A stretch of DNA of 64,000 nt from Lysobacterales bacterium (GCA_014238945.1 JABAAB010000126.1:27884-91883), one strand, 5' to 3'; numbered from the stretch's first letter, positions 33,606 to 43,499 are shown. Numbers and translations: made by a program. Notes: generated from the letters alone by a model not told the origin.

Positions 33606-34990
33606 GCGGTCACCAGACCCAGTTGCGGCCAGGTCTTCCATTGGCCCCGGGTGAAATCCGGGAACTCCACTGGTTGGCTGCCGTTGGCCACCGACCACTC
33701 AGAAAGCGGTGTCACGGCGCTGAGTGCGGCGGCGTCATAGACATTCATATCGGTCGGCAACCCCTCGCGCAGACACTTGATCAGCCGGTAGTCCTCCATG
33801 AAGTCCATGCCACCATGACCCGCACCTTTAGAGTGTTCCTCCATCTCCTTCCACAGCGGGTGCTCGTACTCCGCCAGCCATTTTTCGGCCTCATCCCAGC
33901 GGTGCTCCTCGCTGATACCCTCCACGTAGACACGGTCCGGGTAGCCCTGAAATATCCCCTGCGTTCCCTGTACCTGGTTGATGCGGCTATAGGGCCTCGG
34001 CAGGTTCGTGTCATGACCCACGTACAGTGTGCGTCCCAGGGCTGTCTTGATCATGGAAGTGTTCACGTCACCCAGTACGTAGTGCTCGCTGCGTTTGGGA
34101 TGACCCTCGGGATAGTGCTTTTCCGCCCATTGCTGCAAACCGCGGGACGGGCTGCTCATCGACACCAGCGTGCCAAAGCGGTCACCCCGGTTGATGTCCA
34201 TACAATTGGCAATGGGACCCAGACCGTGGGTCGGGTAAAAGTTGCCGTTGCGCTGCATCGCGTGTGCACGTCGCCACAGACCCTCGTCCTTGTCCTCGAA
34301 CTTGATGGCCCGCAGATCGTGCAGGTAACCACCTTCCGCGTGCAATATCTCCCCCAGCAGACCGTGGCGGACCAGGTTGAAAGCCAGCATTTCCATACGT
34401 CCGTAATTGACGTTCTCCATCATGATGCAGTGCTTTTGGTATTTTTCTGCGTACTCCACCAGTTTCCAGCAGTCCTTGAGTGTATAGGCCGCCGGGACCT
34501 CGGTCGCCGTGTGCTTGCCGTTTTCCATGGCTGAAACACAGATGGGAACATGCCACTCCCACGGGGTCGCGTTGTAAACCAGGTCCAGGTCCTCTTCGCG
34601 GCACAGCCGTTCGAAGTCGCGATCGCCTCGTGTGTATCCGGTTGGGCGGGGAAAACCGGCCTCCTCGACCCGTTGTTGTGCCCATTCAACCTTCTCCGGG
34701 ACGATGTCGCACACGGCCTGGATCACACAGCCCTCGATTTTCAGCAGGTTTTCAACATGGGAGCTGCCCTGCAGACCCACACCGACATAAGCAATACGGA
34801 CCTCGTCGATGGGTGGTGCGGCCAGCAGTTCCAGGGGTGCCTGGCCCAGATTGGGCACCGCACCGGCGCTTCCGGCAGATGTGCTCGTACTGCCCGACGC
34901 TGTGCCGGCAAGGGCCACACCAAGGCCGGCGGCGCCGAGTTTGAGTGCTTCGCGGCGATTCAGTTTAGGTGTCTTGCTGTTATCTGGCAT
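33602..34990 (-). CDS. Tat-exported Gfo/Idh/MocA oxidoreductase-fold enzyme, GH109-like
   Basis: A 462-residue protein. The N-terminus has a twin-arginine signal (NRREALKLGAAGLGVALAG), so it should be exported folded with its cofactor. A Rossmann domain follows with RIAYVGVGLQGSSHVENLL, then NATPWEWHVPICVSAMENGK and AEVPAAY-like TEVPAAYTLKDCW, and a C-terminal HGGMDFMEDYRLI. This layout matches GH109, NAD-dependent alpha-N-acetylgalactosaminidases, which oxidise and re-reduce the sugar during hydrolysis. It is coupled to the GHMP kinase, suggesting that released GalNAc is then imported and phosphorylated. Other MocA-type oxidoreductases remain possible. Confidence 0.82.
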   Translation of the reverse strand: MPDNSKTPKLNRREALKLGAAGLGVALAGTASGSTSTSAGSAGAVPNLGQAPLELLAAPPIDEVRIAYVGVGLQGSSHVENLLKIEGCVIQAVCDIVPEKVEWAQQRVEEAGFPRPTGYTRGDRDFERLCREEDLDLVYNATPWEWHVPICVSAMENGKHTATEVPAAYTLKDCWKLVEYAEKYQKHCIMMENVNYGRMEMLAFNLVRHGLLGEILHAEGGYLHDLRAIKFEDKDEGLWRRAHAMQRNGNFYPTHGLGPIANCMDINRGDRFGTLVSMSSPSRGLQQWAEKHYPEGHPKRSEHYVLGDVNTSMIKTALGRTLYVGHDTNLPRPYSRINQVQGTQGIFQGYPDRVYVEGISEEHRWDEAEKWLAEYEHPLWKEMEEHSKGAGHGGMDFMEDYRLIKCLREGLPTDMNVYDAAALSAVTPLSEWSVANGSQPVEFPDFTRGQWKTWPQLGLVTA

Positions 34991-35422
34991 AGATGCTGGT
35001 CTCCATCAAATAACTATCCCCGCCACGCAGAGCGCAAGAGTGCGACCCGACCAGGCCATGGGTGTTCGTGACTCCATGCGCGTCCTGGTGCCGCGAGCCT
35101 GTCCGCATCCTGGTGCTGCGATCACGCAATTCGGGCTAACACACAGTGTGCAGACCGTGGGTGTATGAAAAGAGGAGTATAAACCACCCAAAGCGGCGTT
35201 CAAGCAGCTTGGGGGCGTTGGCCGCAAACTGAGGGAATTCAAAACAAGACCAGAGAGAATACAAGACGAAAAGACATGACAGTCATCAATCAATACCATC
35301 CGTATCCAGGGCAGGATTGATGGGTGTCACCCGGTTTCACTGCGAATATTGACAGTGACAGTCACTGTGCCGGTCATTTAAGCTGATTAATCACAGGATG
35401 ATTTGGATTCCGGGCGTCGACA
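34991..35422. other. Non-coding gap upstream of the ammonia-lyase
   Basis: I find no gene in these 430 bases. Two imperfect tandem copies of a ~25-base unit containing CCTGGTGCyGCGA lie near 35078-35125. I looked for a cobalamin riboswitch ahead of the B12 enzyme and did not see its conserved boxes. The gap probably holds the divergent promoters of the GH109-like and EutBC genes. Confidence 0.4.
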
Positions 35423-37732
35423 ATGAGCAATCAGGGCAGTCAGGTGAGTAGCAGGCGATCGTTTCTGAACACCCTGGCCGGTGGTGCGCTGCTGGTGTTT
35501 GCGCCGGTTGTTTACCCGTTGGGCACCGCAAACAGAGGCGGATTCCAGTGGGCAGACGGCGAGGATGTCTTCGGGTTTATTCGACGGACCCGTGGAGATT
35601 TTGACCCGGCCCTCTATGCCCATATCCTGGGCGCAGCCAATGAGTTCAAGGAAGGGGACGCGATCATTGGTGTTGCGACTGCAGACCCTGCAACAAGGCA
35701 GAGTGCACGAACCTTGCTTGCCCGCACGCGGCTAAAGGATATTGATGCCTTTCCGGTTTATCGCGACGTGGTTCTGGAAACGATCCGGGTACCCACACCC
35801 AAACAGCCAGTTCTGGCAACCGAAACCCTGGGTGAGCTAAAACAATTTTTACTCGAATCAGACGGGGAAACGATCAGCAGACTGACTGCCGGTCTGTCCA
35901 GCGATGTGATCGGCTGTGTCGTCAAGCTGATGGACAACGAGGAACTGACCCGGGTCGGGCAGAAGGTATTCAACCCCCTGCCGGGCAGCAATATCGGGGC
36001 GAAAGGGTATCTGGGTGCCCGTATCCAGCCAAACTCACCAACCGATCATCCGGACGATATTTTCTGGCAGGTACTCGATGGATGGTCTTACGGGGTCGGT
36101 GATGTGTTGCTGGGAACGAATCCGGTGTCCAGCGATCCTGAATCGGTAGCTAAAATCGAGCATACCCTCAAAGACCTGCTACACACCTTTGGGGTTGAAC
36201 AACACATGCCGCACTGTGTACTGGCCCATATCGACGTTCAGGCCGAGGTGGAGGAAAAATCACCCGGTGCCACCGCGTTGTGGTTCCAGAGCATTGCGGG
36301 TGTGGAAACAGCCAACAGGACCTTTGATATCAGTCTAGAAAAGATGATGCACTACGCCGATATGCGCAGCGGGCCTTTTGGGCTTTATTTTGAAACCGGG
36401 CAAGGGGCTGATTTTACCAACGGCCATGGCCATGGTTTTGACATGGTTTTACACGAATCCCGCAAATACGGTTTTGCACGTGCCCTGAAGATGCAGGTCG
36501 GAAAAGCGAAACAGGCCGCGGGAAACCCGGGCGAGGCCTGGGTACACCTCAACGATGTGGCCGGCTTTATCGGCCCCGAGGTATTTCGCAGTCGTGAGCA
36601 ACTGGTGCGCTGCTGTCTTGAGGACATCGTCATGGGCAAGCTGCACGGTCTGTGTATCGGTCTCGATGTCTGTTCCACTTTGCACATGGATATTTCGCTC
36701 GACGACCTGGACTGGTGTCTGGACCGGATCATGCCGGCCAACCCGGCCTACCTGATGGCCCTGCCCACCAAGATCGACCCGATGCTGGGATACCTGACAA
36801 CGGGTTACCAGGATCATGTCCGTTTGCGGGAGAAATTCGGTTACCGGGTCAATGATCCGATGTGGGCGTTTTTCAAATCACTGGACGTCATCGGCACGGA
36901 CGGCCAACCCGCCGTCAATTTTGGAGATCCCAATGCAATCTACCTGAAGTACCGCCGTATCAAGGGCGACTCCAGGCAGGACACGGTTGTCCTGGCTGAG
37001 GGTCGAACAAAGATGGCCGAAGTACATTCCCGTGGGGTATTCCTGGCACTGGGCCATGGTCAGAAATCCTTTGATCTGCAACCACAACTCAAGACCGACA
37101 TTTCCCGTATTTATCGGGATGCCAAGAAAAGCATCTGGGCACAACTGGACAGTGCCTTCACGGCCTCTCTGCCCGGAGTGGTCCAGATCAATACCGAATC
37201 CATTGATCGCAACGATTACATTCTGCACCCGGCCTCGGGTGAGAAACCCAATGCGTCTTCGCTGACAGAATTGCACCGTCTCCGTGGTCAGCATGCAGGT
37301 GCGTATGACGTCCAGATCATCGTCTCAGACGGCCTGAACGCGCTCGCCATCACGGAAGAAGGGCATCTTTTGCCGTTCCTGGAGCGGCTCGCGAACGGCC
37401 TGATGGAACAGGGCCTGCACCAGCCGAAGGACCTGCTTTTGATCACATCGGGCCGGGTCAGGGCTGGTTACAGAATCGGCGAAGCCCTGTTCTCTGGCTT
37501 GCCCGGTCCCAGGACCATCCTGCATGTGATCGGTGAACGCCCGGGCACCGGGCACCGGACATTCTCGACCTACATCACGGTAGCCGATGGCCGAACCTGG
37601 GCCAACCAGAACGAGGTGGATCACAACATCAGTAAAGTGGTTTCGGGGATCGCACACACGGCGCTGAAACCCATCCGGGGTGCGGATGAAGTGCTGCGTT
37701 TGCTCGCGGAGATGAGGCAGCAGGCGACGTAA
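35423..37732 (+). CDS. eutBC: Ethanolamine ammonia-lyase, EutB and EutC fused, with Tat signal
   Basis: A 769-residue one-chain adenosylcobalamin-dependent ethanolamine ammonia-lyase. It makes acetaldehyde and ammonia from ethanolamine. Residues ~40-490 are EutB. The catalytic residues known from the E. coli enzyme are conserved: R200 and Q202 (in ARIQPN), N233 (GTNPV), E324 (FETGQG) and D415 (LDVCSTLHMD). Residues ~560-769 are EutC, with VSDGLNALAITEEGHLLPFL, SGRVRAGYRIGE and HVIGERPGTGHRTFS. The two are normally separate subunits. Oddly, the N-terminus SSRRSFLNTLAGGALLV is a good twin-arginine signal, suggesting export of a B12 enzyme. No other eut genes, reactivase or microcompartment genes are nearby. 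Confidence 0.88.
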   Translation: MSNQGSQVSSRRSFLNTLAGGALLVFAPVVYPLGTANRGGFQWADGEDVFGFIRRTRGDFDPALYAHILGAANEFKEGDAIIGVATADPATRQSARTLLARTRLKDIDAFPVYRDVVLETIRVPTPKQPVLATETLGELKQFLLESDGETISRLTAGLSSDVIGCVVKLMDNEELTRVGQKVFNPLPGSNIGAKGYLGARIQPNSPTDHPDDIFWQVLDGWSYGVGDVLLGTNPVSSDPESVAKIEHTLKDLLHTFGVEQHMPHCVLAHIDVQAEVEEKSPGATALWFQSIAGVETANRTFDISLEKMMHYADMRSGPFGLYFETGQGADFTNGHGHGFDMVLHESRKYGFARALKMQVGKAKQAAGNPGEAWVHLNDVAGFIGPEVFRSREQLVRCCLEDIVMGKLHGLCIGLDVCSTLHMDISLDDLDWCLDRIMPANPAYLMALPTKIDPMLGYLTTGYQDHVRLREKFGYRVNDPMWAFFKSLDVIGTDGQPAVNFGDPNAIYLKYRRIKGDSRQDTVVLAEGRTKMAEVHSRGVFLALGHGQKSFDLQPQLKTDISRIYRDAKKSIWAQLDSAFTASLPGVVQINTESIDRNDYILHPASGEKPNASSLTELHRLRGQHAGAYDVQIIVSDGLNALAITEEGHLLPFLERLANGLMEQGLHQPKDLLLITSGRVRAGYRIGEALFSGLPGPRTILHVIGERPGTGHRTFSTYITVADGRTWANQNEVDHNISKVVSGIAHTALKPIRGADEVLRLLAEMRQQAT

Positions 37733-37789
37733 GGCGGGTGAAACCTGTGTTACCTTTGCACTTCAGGCTCAACGGTACCAGGATCCACC

Positions 37790-38185
37790 ATGCGCCCATC
37801 ACCACAACTGGTTGTTTTGTTTGTTCTGGTCCTCCAGGTGGTCGCCTGCAGCAGCGAAACCGATGATCCAAAGACTGCCTTTCGTCTGTGCGCTGATCTC
37901 GCCCAGGCAGGGGATCCCGGTGAATTGATGGCCCGTATGACCGAAAAATCTTTAGGCAACTGGACACACAATCCACAGCGGCAACTCGACAATGCAAAAA
38001 GGCGTTTTCCCCACCCGATACACACGTTGGAAACCCGCAAGCAGGATGCGACCACGGCCAAGCTGCACTGGACCGGGCTGATCGGCGACACCGAGGGTGA
38101 AGTTTCCGGTTATTACGACATGGTGTTCGAAGAGGATAGCTGGAAATGTACCGGTATTGGCAGTTGGTACCGTCAGACAAAATAG
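37790..38185 (+). CDS. Small putative lipoprotein
   Basis: A 131-residue protein with a lipoprotein signal (VVLFVLVLQVVAC, lipobox Cys at about residue 20). The short mature domain is a mixed alpha/beta stretch with TAKLHWTGLIGDTEGEVSGY and a C-terminal WKCTGIGSWY. I do not recognise a family. The length and Trp/Tyr-rich end resemble small NTF2-like or lipocalin-like lipoproteins, but that is only an impression. It lies 57 bases after eutBC on the same strand and could be co-transcribed with it. Confidence 0.6.
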   Translation: MRPSPQLVVLFVLVLQVVACSSETDDPKTAFRLCADLAQAGDPGELMARMTEKSLGNWTHNPQRQLDNAKRRFPHPIHTLETRKQDATTAKLHWTGLIGDTEGEVSGYYDMVFEEDSWKCTGIGSWYRQTK

Positions 38186-38316
38186 CAGCGGTCAGGAACA
38201 TGGGGCTCAACCCATTTATTCATAACTTGTGCTATGTTGGCCGTTTACCGTGACCCCACCCGCCCGGTGTTGATGCCAGGTGTCGGTCGTACCACTCAAA
38301 CAACAAGGTAATCCCT

Positions 38317-40989
38317 ATGAAACCACTTCGTAGGCCTATTGTCGGCGTGTTGCTTTTCCTGATTGGTTGCGGTCCTTCAACAGACCAGGATATATCGGTC
38401 AGTAAAGAACAGGTACCTGCGACCAGTTCGACACGCCCAGCCGAAGATGCCCTGACTTTTGAACAGGCCCAGGCCCGCAAGGCAAGAATGGGTAAAATCC
38501 ATTACTCGTTATTTTTCGATCTCGCCTCCAGTCGGGAAATGTTTACCGGCAGGGCCAGCATAGACTTCGATTTGTCTTCGGCTGATGCACCCCTGAACAT
38601 CGATTTTTCCGGTGGTGAGCTTGACCGTGTAGTGGTCAATGGAGAACAGATCGACGCTGTTTACAGTGGGTTCTTCATTACCCTTCCCGCCGAGAACCTG
38701 CGTGTCGGTGGCAATGAATTACTGGTCGAATACCGGCATCCCTACAGCAAGGACGGGACCGGATTGCACCAATTCACCGACCCGGAAGATGATCTGACCT
38801 ACCTCTACACCTACCTCTGGCCTTACTACGCCAACCGCCTGTTTCCGGCATTTGACCAGCCCAACCTGAAGGCCACTTTTGAGCTGGAGGTTGCCGCACC
38901 CGGGGGTTGGACGGTCGTCTCAACGGCTGGCGGGGTTGTCAGTGAGACAAGTGACTCGGTTTCGACCTGGATATTTGCCACCACACCAAAAATGTCGACC
39001 TATATTTTCTCCCTGCACGCCGGCCCCTACCGGGTCTGGGAGCAGATGGCGGGTGATGTACCCATCCGTCTGTTCGCCCGCCAGAGCCTGGCCCAGTACG
39101 TGGTGGTGGATGAGTGGTTTGAGATCACCCGGGGCGGCCTGGAATTTTTTGCGGAGTATTTTGATATCGTCTATCCGTTTGGCAAGTATGACCAGCTGAT
39201 CGTTCCCGATTTCAACATTGGTGCGATGGAGAACATTGCGGCCGTGACCTTTGCCGAACGCAGATTCGTGCAGCGTCAGCCCAGCACCCGGTTCGATCGT
39301 GAGATCCGCGCCAACGTGATCCTGCACGAGATGGCCCACATGTGGTTTGGTGACCTGGTCACCAAGGACTGGTGGAATGGACTGTGGCTGAATGAAAGTT
39401 TTGCCACCCTGATGGCCCAGATCGCGATGGTGGAATCGACCGAGTTCAAAGATGCCTGGCACCCGTTTTTTATCTACAACAAACAGAGCGCCTATTACAA
39501 GGACAGCAGGGTAACGACCCATCCCATCGAGGTACCCGTGAACAGCACGGCTGATTTTTTCATGGTCTTTGATGACATCACCTACGACAAGGGTTCATCG
39601 GTATTGAAACAACTGGCCCACTTTGTCGGTTACGAAAATCACCGCATCGCTGTGTCGAACTATCTCAAGGAACATGCTTACGGCAATACGCTGTTGCAGG
39701 ATTTCATCGATGCACAATCGGCATCGGCTGGACGGGACCTGGACCCGTGGGCACAACAATGGTTGTACCAGGCCGGGTTTAACGAACTGGAGGCGCGGTT
39801 TGAATGTGAAGGGGATAAGATCACCTCGTTGAATATCCTGCAAACGGCACCGGCCGATTACCCGCAACTTCGCCAGCAACGTGTTGCGGTCGCCGGGTAC
39901 TTCCTGGATGAAGGTCAACTCAACGTTGGAGACATCTATGACGTAGAGGTCAAGGGCGAGATAACCGCCGTGGATGAAGCCATCGGCGCAGCCTGCCCAA
40001 CATTTGTGTTCCCCAATCATGATGACTGGGGTTATGTACAAGTAGTCCTGGATGAGCAGGCCATCTCGGCCATCAGGGGACGGGTACAGCATCTTGAGAA
40101 TCCGCTGGCGCGCTCCATGATGATAGATTCGCTGTCCAACATGGCCAAGAGTGGCCGCATGTCGATCCCCGATTACGTGTTGCTGGCTCTGGATGAACTG
40201 GAAACTGAAACCAACATCCGGGTGGTGGCCCAGCTAACCGGATCCATCAGCGGTGCCATCGATTTGCTCTACCGTCTGCGGCCCGAATCCGAAGCGGCCC
40301 TGGCGCAGGTACTGTCCTCGCTGGAGGACAAGGTCTGGAGCCTCGCCACCACCGAAACCGACACGGACCGTGCTCGCTTGTGGTTCAATCTGCTGCTCAA
40401 TTCAACGGCCAGTGCCGTCGCACAGGACCGGTTGGCGTCCCTGCTCGATGAATCGGTCACCCTGCCCGCTGTACCCATGTCCGAAGACCTGCGTTGGCAG
40501 GTCGTGATTACCCTCAGCGCCCTGGGCGCACCGGGTGTTGAGAAAATGATACATGCTGAATCCGAAAGAGATCCGTCCGACAAGGGCAGGAAATCGGGTA
40601 TCTCTGCTGATGCTGCCTTGCCACAAGCCGACACCAAGGAAAGCTGGCTGGCAGAATTGACCAATCCCGATTCAGAACTTGGGCTGGCAAAACAGCGCGC
40701 TGCGATCGCGACCCTGTTTCCGTCCAATCAAACAGAGTTGCAGGCCGCTCAGCTACAGCGAATACTGGCATCGTTGCCGGAGCTTGCCGACCGCGACCCC
40801 TATTTCATGTCCAGCTATGTGGGCAACCTGCTGACACCGATTTGCACCGAAGAAAGCGTATCCGCAATGGCCACGGCACTTGAGACCGGTGGCCTGAATT
40901 CCACCACCGAATTGTTCCTGCGCGAAGCCCTCCAGGCAGATGCCGAGTGCCTGGAACTCAGGAGAGGGCTGGGCCAGACGACGGATTGA
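38317..40989 (+). CDS. M1 family zinc aminopeptidase, lipoprotein
   Basis: An 890-residue aminopeptidase N-type enzyme. A lipoprotein signal ends in FLIGC near residue 19, so it should be anchored outside the cytoplasm. The substrate-binding GAMEN lies at 302-306. The zinc site is HEMAHMWFGDLVTKDWW with ligands H337 and H341 and catalytic E338, and the third ligand is E360 (LNESF). A C-terminal helical ERAP-like domain follows, where the sequence is more divergent. It would trim peptides from the N-terminus in the periplasm. All catalytic residues are present. It follows the small lipoprotein gene by 130 bases. Confidence 0.92.
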   Translation: MKPLRRPIVGVLLFLIGCGPSTDQDISVSKEQVPATSSTRPAEDALTFEQAQARKARMGKIHYSLFFDLASSREMFTGRASIDFDLSSADAPLNIDFSGGELDRVVVNGEQIDAVYSGFFITLPAENLRVGGNELLVEYRHPYSKDGTGLHQFTDPEDDLTYLYTYLWPYYANRLFPAFDQPNLKATFELEVAAPGGWTVVSTAGGVVSETSDSVSTWIFATTPKMSTYIFSLHAGPYRVWEQMAGDVPIRLFARQSLAQYVVVDEWFEITRGGLEFFAEYFDIVYPFGKYDQLIVPDFNIGAMENIAAVTFAERRFVQRQPSTRFDREIRANVILHEMAHMWFGDLVTKDWWNGLWLNESFATLMAQIAMVESTEFKDAWHPFFIYNKQSAYYKDSRVTTHPIEVPVNSTADFFMVFDDITYDKGSSVLKQLAHFVGYENHRIAVSNYLKEHAYGNTLLQDFIDAQSASAGRDLDPWAQQWLYQAGFNELEARFECEGDKITSLNILQTAPADYPQLRQQRVAVAGYFLDEGQLNVGDIYDVEVKGEITAVDEAIGAACPTFVFPNHDDWGYVQVVLDEQAISAIRGRVQHLENPLARSMMIDSLSNMAKSGRMSIPDYVLLALDELETETNIRVVAQLTGSISGAIDLLYRLRPESEAALAQVLSSLEDKVWSLATTETDTDRARLWFNLLLNSTASAVAQDRLASLLDESVTLPAVPMSEDLRWQVVITLSALGAPGVEKMIHAESERDPSDKGRKSGISADAALPQADTKESWLAELTNPDSELGLAKQRAAIATLFPSNQTELQAAQLQRILASLPELADRDPYFMSSYVGNLLTPICTEESVSAMATALETGGLNSTTELFLREALQADAECLELRRGLGQTTD

Positions 40990-40996
40990 ATAAAAA

Positions 40997-41016
40997 TGGG
41001 GTCAGAACTGACCCCA
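40997..41016. repeat. TGGGGTCAG palindrome, copy 2
   Basis: A compact TGGGGTCAG-aa-CTGACCCCA inverted repeat right after the M1 peptidase stop. It belongs with the GGGGTCAG family at 25344, 43489, 51583 and 55043. It lies between two convergent genes and could serve as a terminator hairpin, but has no T-run. Confidence 0.65.
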
Positions 41017-41032
41017 ACTCTTGTGGCTCTGG

Positions 41033-41575
41033 CTAAATGGAATTCTCGTAAGCCAGTTTGAGCCATGAAATGAGCTCATCATCAACAGCTGTCTCGTTCT
41101 CCAGTCTGACCCTGTGGGTGCACATGGTTCCAAAGGGACCGGAGTTTTCCAATCGCCCGCTGACATCAACCCCCTTCAACTTTAGACCCAGGTCAATTCT
41201 GGATTTTGTGGCCGGTTTTATCAGCGCAAATTGCCGCTTTCGTATCAAGCTGACAGTGGTCTTCTTTGGGGTAATGGTCACATCACCCCCGAACTCTTTT
41301 ACCACGGAAATTAAGCGGGTGTAGATGGGTTTCAGGTTTTCCTTGCCTTTATATTGGGCCACGACCAGGTCTTCGGCTGAGTCTCCGGTATCTCTTGAAA
41401 TAGCAACGATGCTATTGGCGTAGCCATGTGTGACCCCGTGACTTGTCTTCAGAAACTTTACAGCTTCCGAGTGCTTGGAAAAGTTCTCACCGCTTAAGAC
41501 TTTTAACCATTCATCCAGTGATTTTCCCGTTTTCTCGGGCAGATTATTGATCATCGTTTGAAGTGCTTTATCCAT
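41033..41575 (-). CDS. DUF4287/DUF5655-type protein
   Basis: A 180-residue cytoplasmic protein. The N-terminal part (MDKALQTMINNLPEKTGKSL through HGVTHGYAN) matches the DUF4287 pattern, where a helical domain ends in an HG-HGYAN segment. The C-terminal half (IYTRLISVVKEFGGDVTITP, FALIKPATKSRIDLGLKL) matches DUF5655. The fused arrangement is common in bacteria but its function is unknown. Some such proteins bind nucleic acid or belong to stress loci; nothing in the neighbourhood helps. It is a single gene convergent with the M1 peptidase. Confidence 0.8.
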   Translation of the reverse strand: MDKALQTMINNLPEKTGKSLDEWLKVLSGENFSKHSEAVKFLKTSHGVTHGYANSIVAISRDTGDSAEDLVVAQYKGKENLKPIYTRLISVVKEFGGDVTITPKKTTVSLIRKRQFALIKPATKSRIDLGLKLKGVDVSGRLENSGPFGTMCTHRVRLENETAVDDELISWLKLAYENSI

Positions 41576-41823
41576 ACCGACGCTCCGATTTCTTATTTAC
41601 CAGGACTTCATCACCCTGTAAATGGCTGGTTTTTAGTCAATTCGCCATAGAAACAATAACAATATTCCGGCTTGATTGCCGTGCTCTGTCACGGTTTGAT
41701 TTCGAAAGCAGGAATGAATCCGGCCTCCTTATATAGAGCAAAGCTGGTTTATAATCCCGATCCACCGCCACTTGCCCCGGGCTGCGTGGTCAATAATAAA
41801 ACACTATTTACACGGAGTTACCC

Positions 41824-43482
41824 ATGCGAAAGATATCCCTTGCCGCCATCGGCGGATTGATCCTGAGTATGATGCTGGCAGGTTCTGCCGGTGCTTCAAC
41901 CGACTACGAGCAATGGCTGGACGAGATGTATCCGGGGGACGGTCCGGGTGCGGCAGTCATCGTTGTCAGGGACGGAGATGTCGTATTTCGTGGTGCCTCT
42001 GGTATGGCTGACCTGGAACTGGGTGTTTCTTTGGCAGCCGACCACGTGTTCAGACTGGGCTCGATCACCAAGCAATTTACCGCGGCGGGCATCATGATAC
42101 TCGAGGAGCGGGGCAAGCTCAGCGTCAGCGATGACATTCACAAGTATTTGCCCGACTATCCGACCCAGGGTCATACCATCACCATCGAACACCTGCTGAC
42201 GCACACCTCGGGAATATTCAATTACACCAACATTCCGGGTTATATGGGCGACGGCAGAATTCGCATGGATCTCACCACCGATGAGCTGATCGAGGTATTT
42301 GAGAATGTACCGATGGACTTCATCCCTGGCGAGGCGTGGAACTATTCAAATTCCGGTTATGTATTGCTGGGGGCGATCATCGAGAAGGTTTCCGGTCAAT
42401 CGTATGCAGACTTCATGCAGACCGCCATTTTTGACAAGCTGGATATGAAGAACAGTCATTACGGCGGTAACCAGGTCATTCCGAGCCGCGTCAGGGGCTA
42501 CCAGAGCTGGAATGGTGAAATCAACAATGCCAATTACCTGAGCATGACCCAGCCACACGGGGCGGGGTCTTTGCTTTCCACGGTGGATGACCTGACCAAA
42601 TGGACCCAGGCTCTGTTTGGTGGTGAACTGCTTTCTGAAGAAACATTGAAGAAAATGACCACCGATTTCTCGTTGAATAATGGCGAAGCCACCGGTTATG
42701 GCTATGGTTTTAGTATCCGGGAACGATTCGGTGAGCATGAAATTGCCCACAATGGCGGAATCAATGGATTTTCCACCAGTGCCAGCTGGCTGCCGGATAA
42801 AAAAGTTTATGTTGCCGTTCTTTCAAACGGTCCTGGTGTTGGCTCCCCGGGATTCCTTGCTGCACGAATGGCATTTGATGCGGCCGGTGCCGACCTGCCA
42901 TCCCTCGAAGTAATTGACGTTGATCCTGATCAGCTCCCTCAATACCTTGGTGTCTATCGCATCGATGAAAATCAAACACGCAATGTCCTGCTCGAGGACG
43001 GTAGTCTGTATACCCAGCGTACAGGTGGGGGCCGCTCGGAAATCGTCCCCAATGGTGAGGATGCATTCTTCTATCCCGGTGGATTCACCCATTTGGAGTT
43101 CGTTCGTGATGACAACGGCAAGGTTATCGCGATGGACGTGTACCAGGGCGGTGCAACTGAAGCCGAGCGTGCCGAGTGGGAGAGTGCACTAACCGAGGGT
43201 GGTCGTGATACCGCGGCGGTTTCGCCCGAAATCTACGATCTGTGGGCGGGCGACTACGCGATGGACTCAGGGGCGACTCTGAGCGTGCGTCGTGATGGCG
43301 ACCAGTTGTTTGTGCAGTTGACCGGCCAACCGGAACTCGAGATATATCCGTTGTCAACAGACCGGTATTTCTGGAAAGTTGTTGATGCAGAACTCGGCTT
43401 TACCGCAGGCGATGACGGTCGTGGCAAAACCGCTGTTATTTACCAGAACGGCGGTGAATTCCCAGCCAACCGGGTCGACTAG
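41824..43482 (+). CDS. Exported serine hydrolase, class C beta-lactamase/D-Ala-D-Ala peptidase family
   Basis: A 552-residue protein with signal peptide (cleavage near AGSAGAS). The catalytic triad positions are SITK (S80, K83), YSN (Y174-N176) and HNGG (309-312), where the His replaces the Lys of the KTG motif, as in many peptidases and esterases of this group rather than true beta-lactamases. The domain spans about 25-370. The C-terminal ~180 residues form a lipocalin-like or beta-rich extension with two similar halves (YLGVYRIDEN, WAGDYAMDSG). The start has GGAG seven bases upstream. An intact relative of the broken hydrolase at the window's left edge. Confidence 0.88.
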   Translation: MRKISLAAIGGLILSMMLAGSAGASTDYEQWLDEMYPGDGPGAAVIVVRDGDVVFRGASGMADLELGVSLAADHVFRLGSITKQFTAAGIMILEERGKLSVSDDIHKYLPDYPTQGHTITIEHLLTHTSGIFNYTNIPGYMGDGRIRMDLTTDELIEVFENVPMDFIPGEAWNYSNSGYVLLGAIIEKVSGQSYADFMQTAIFDKLDMKNSHYGGNQVIPSRVRGYQSWNGEINNANYLSMTQPHGAGSLLSTVDDLTKWTQALFGGELLSEETLKKMTTDFSLNNGEATGYGYGFSIRERFGEHEIAHNGGINGFSTSASWLPDKKVYVAVLSNGPGVGSPGFLAARMAFDAAGADLPSLEVIDVDPDQLPQYLGVYRIDENQTRNVLLEDGSLYTQRTGGGRSEIVPNGEDAFFYPGGFTHLEFVRDDNGKVIAMDVYQGGATEAERAEWESALTEGGRDTAAVSPEIYDLWAGDYAMDSGATLSVRRDGDQLFVQLTGQPELEIYPLSTDRYFWKVVDAELGFTAGDDGRGKTAVIYQNGGEFPANRVD

Positions 43483-43499
43483 ATATCTGGGGTCAGAGT

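Noticed and set aside
34991..35422. Cobalamin riboswitch upstream of the EutBC gene
   Set aside because: I looked for the conserved B12-box and pseudoknot segments and could not find them.
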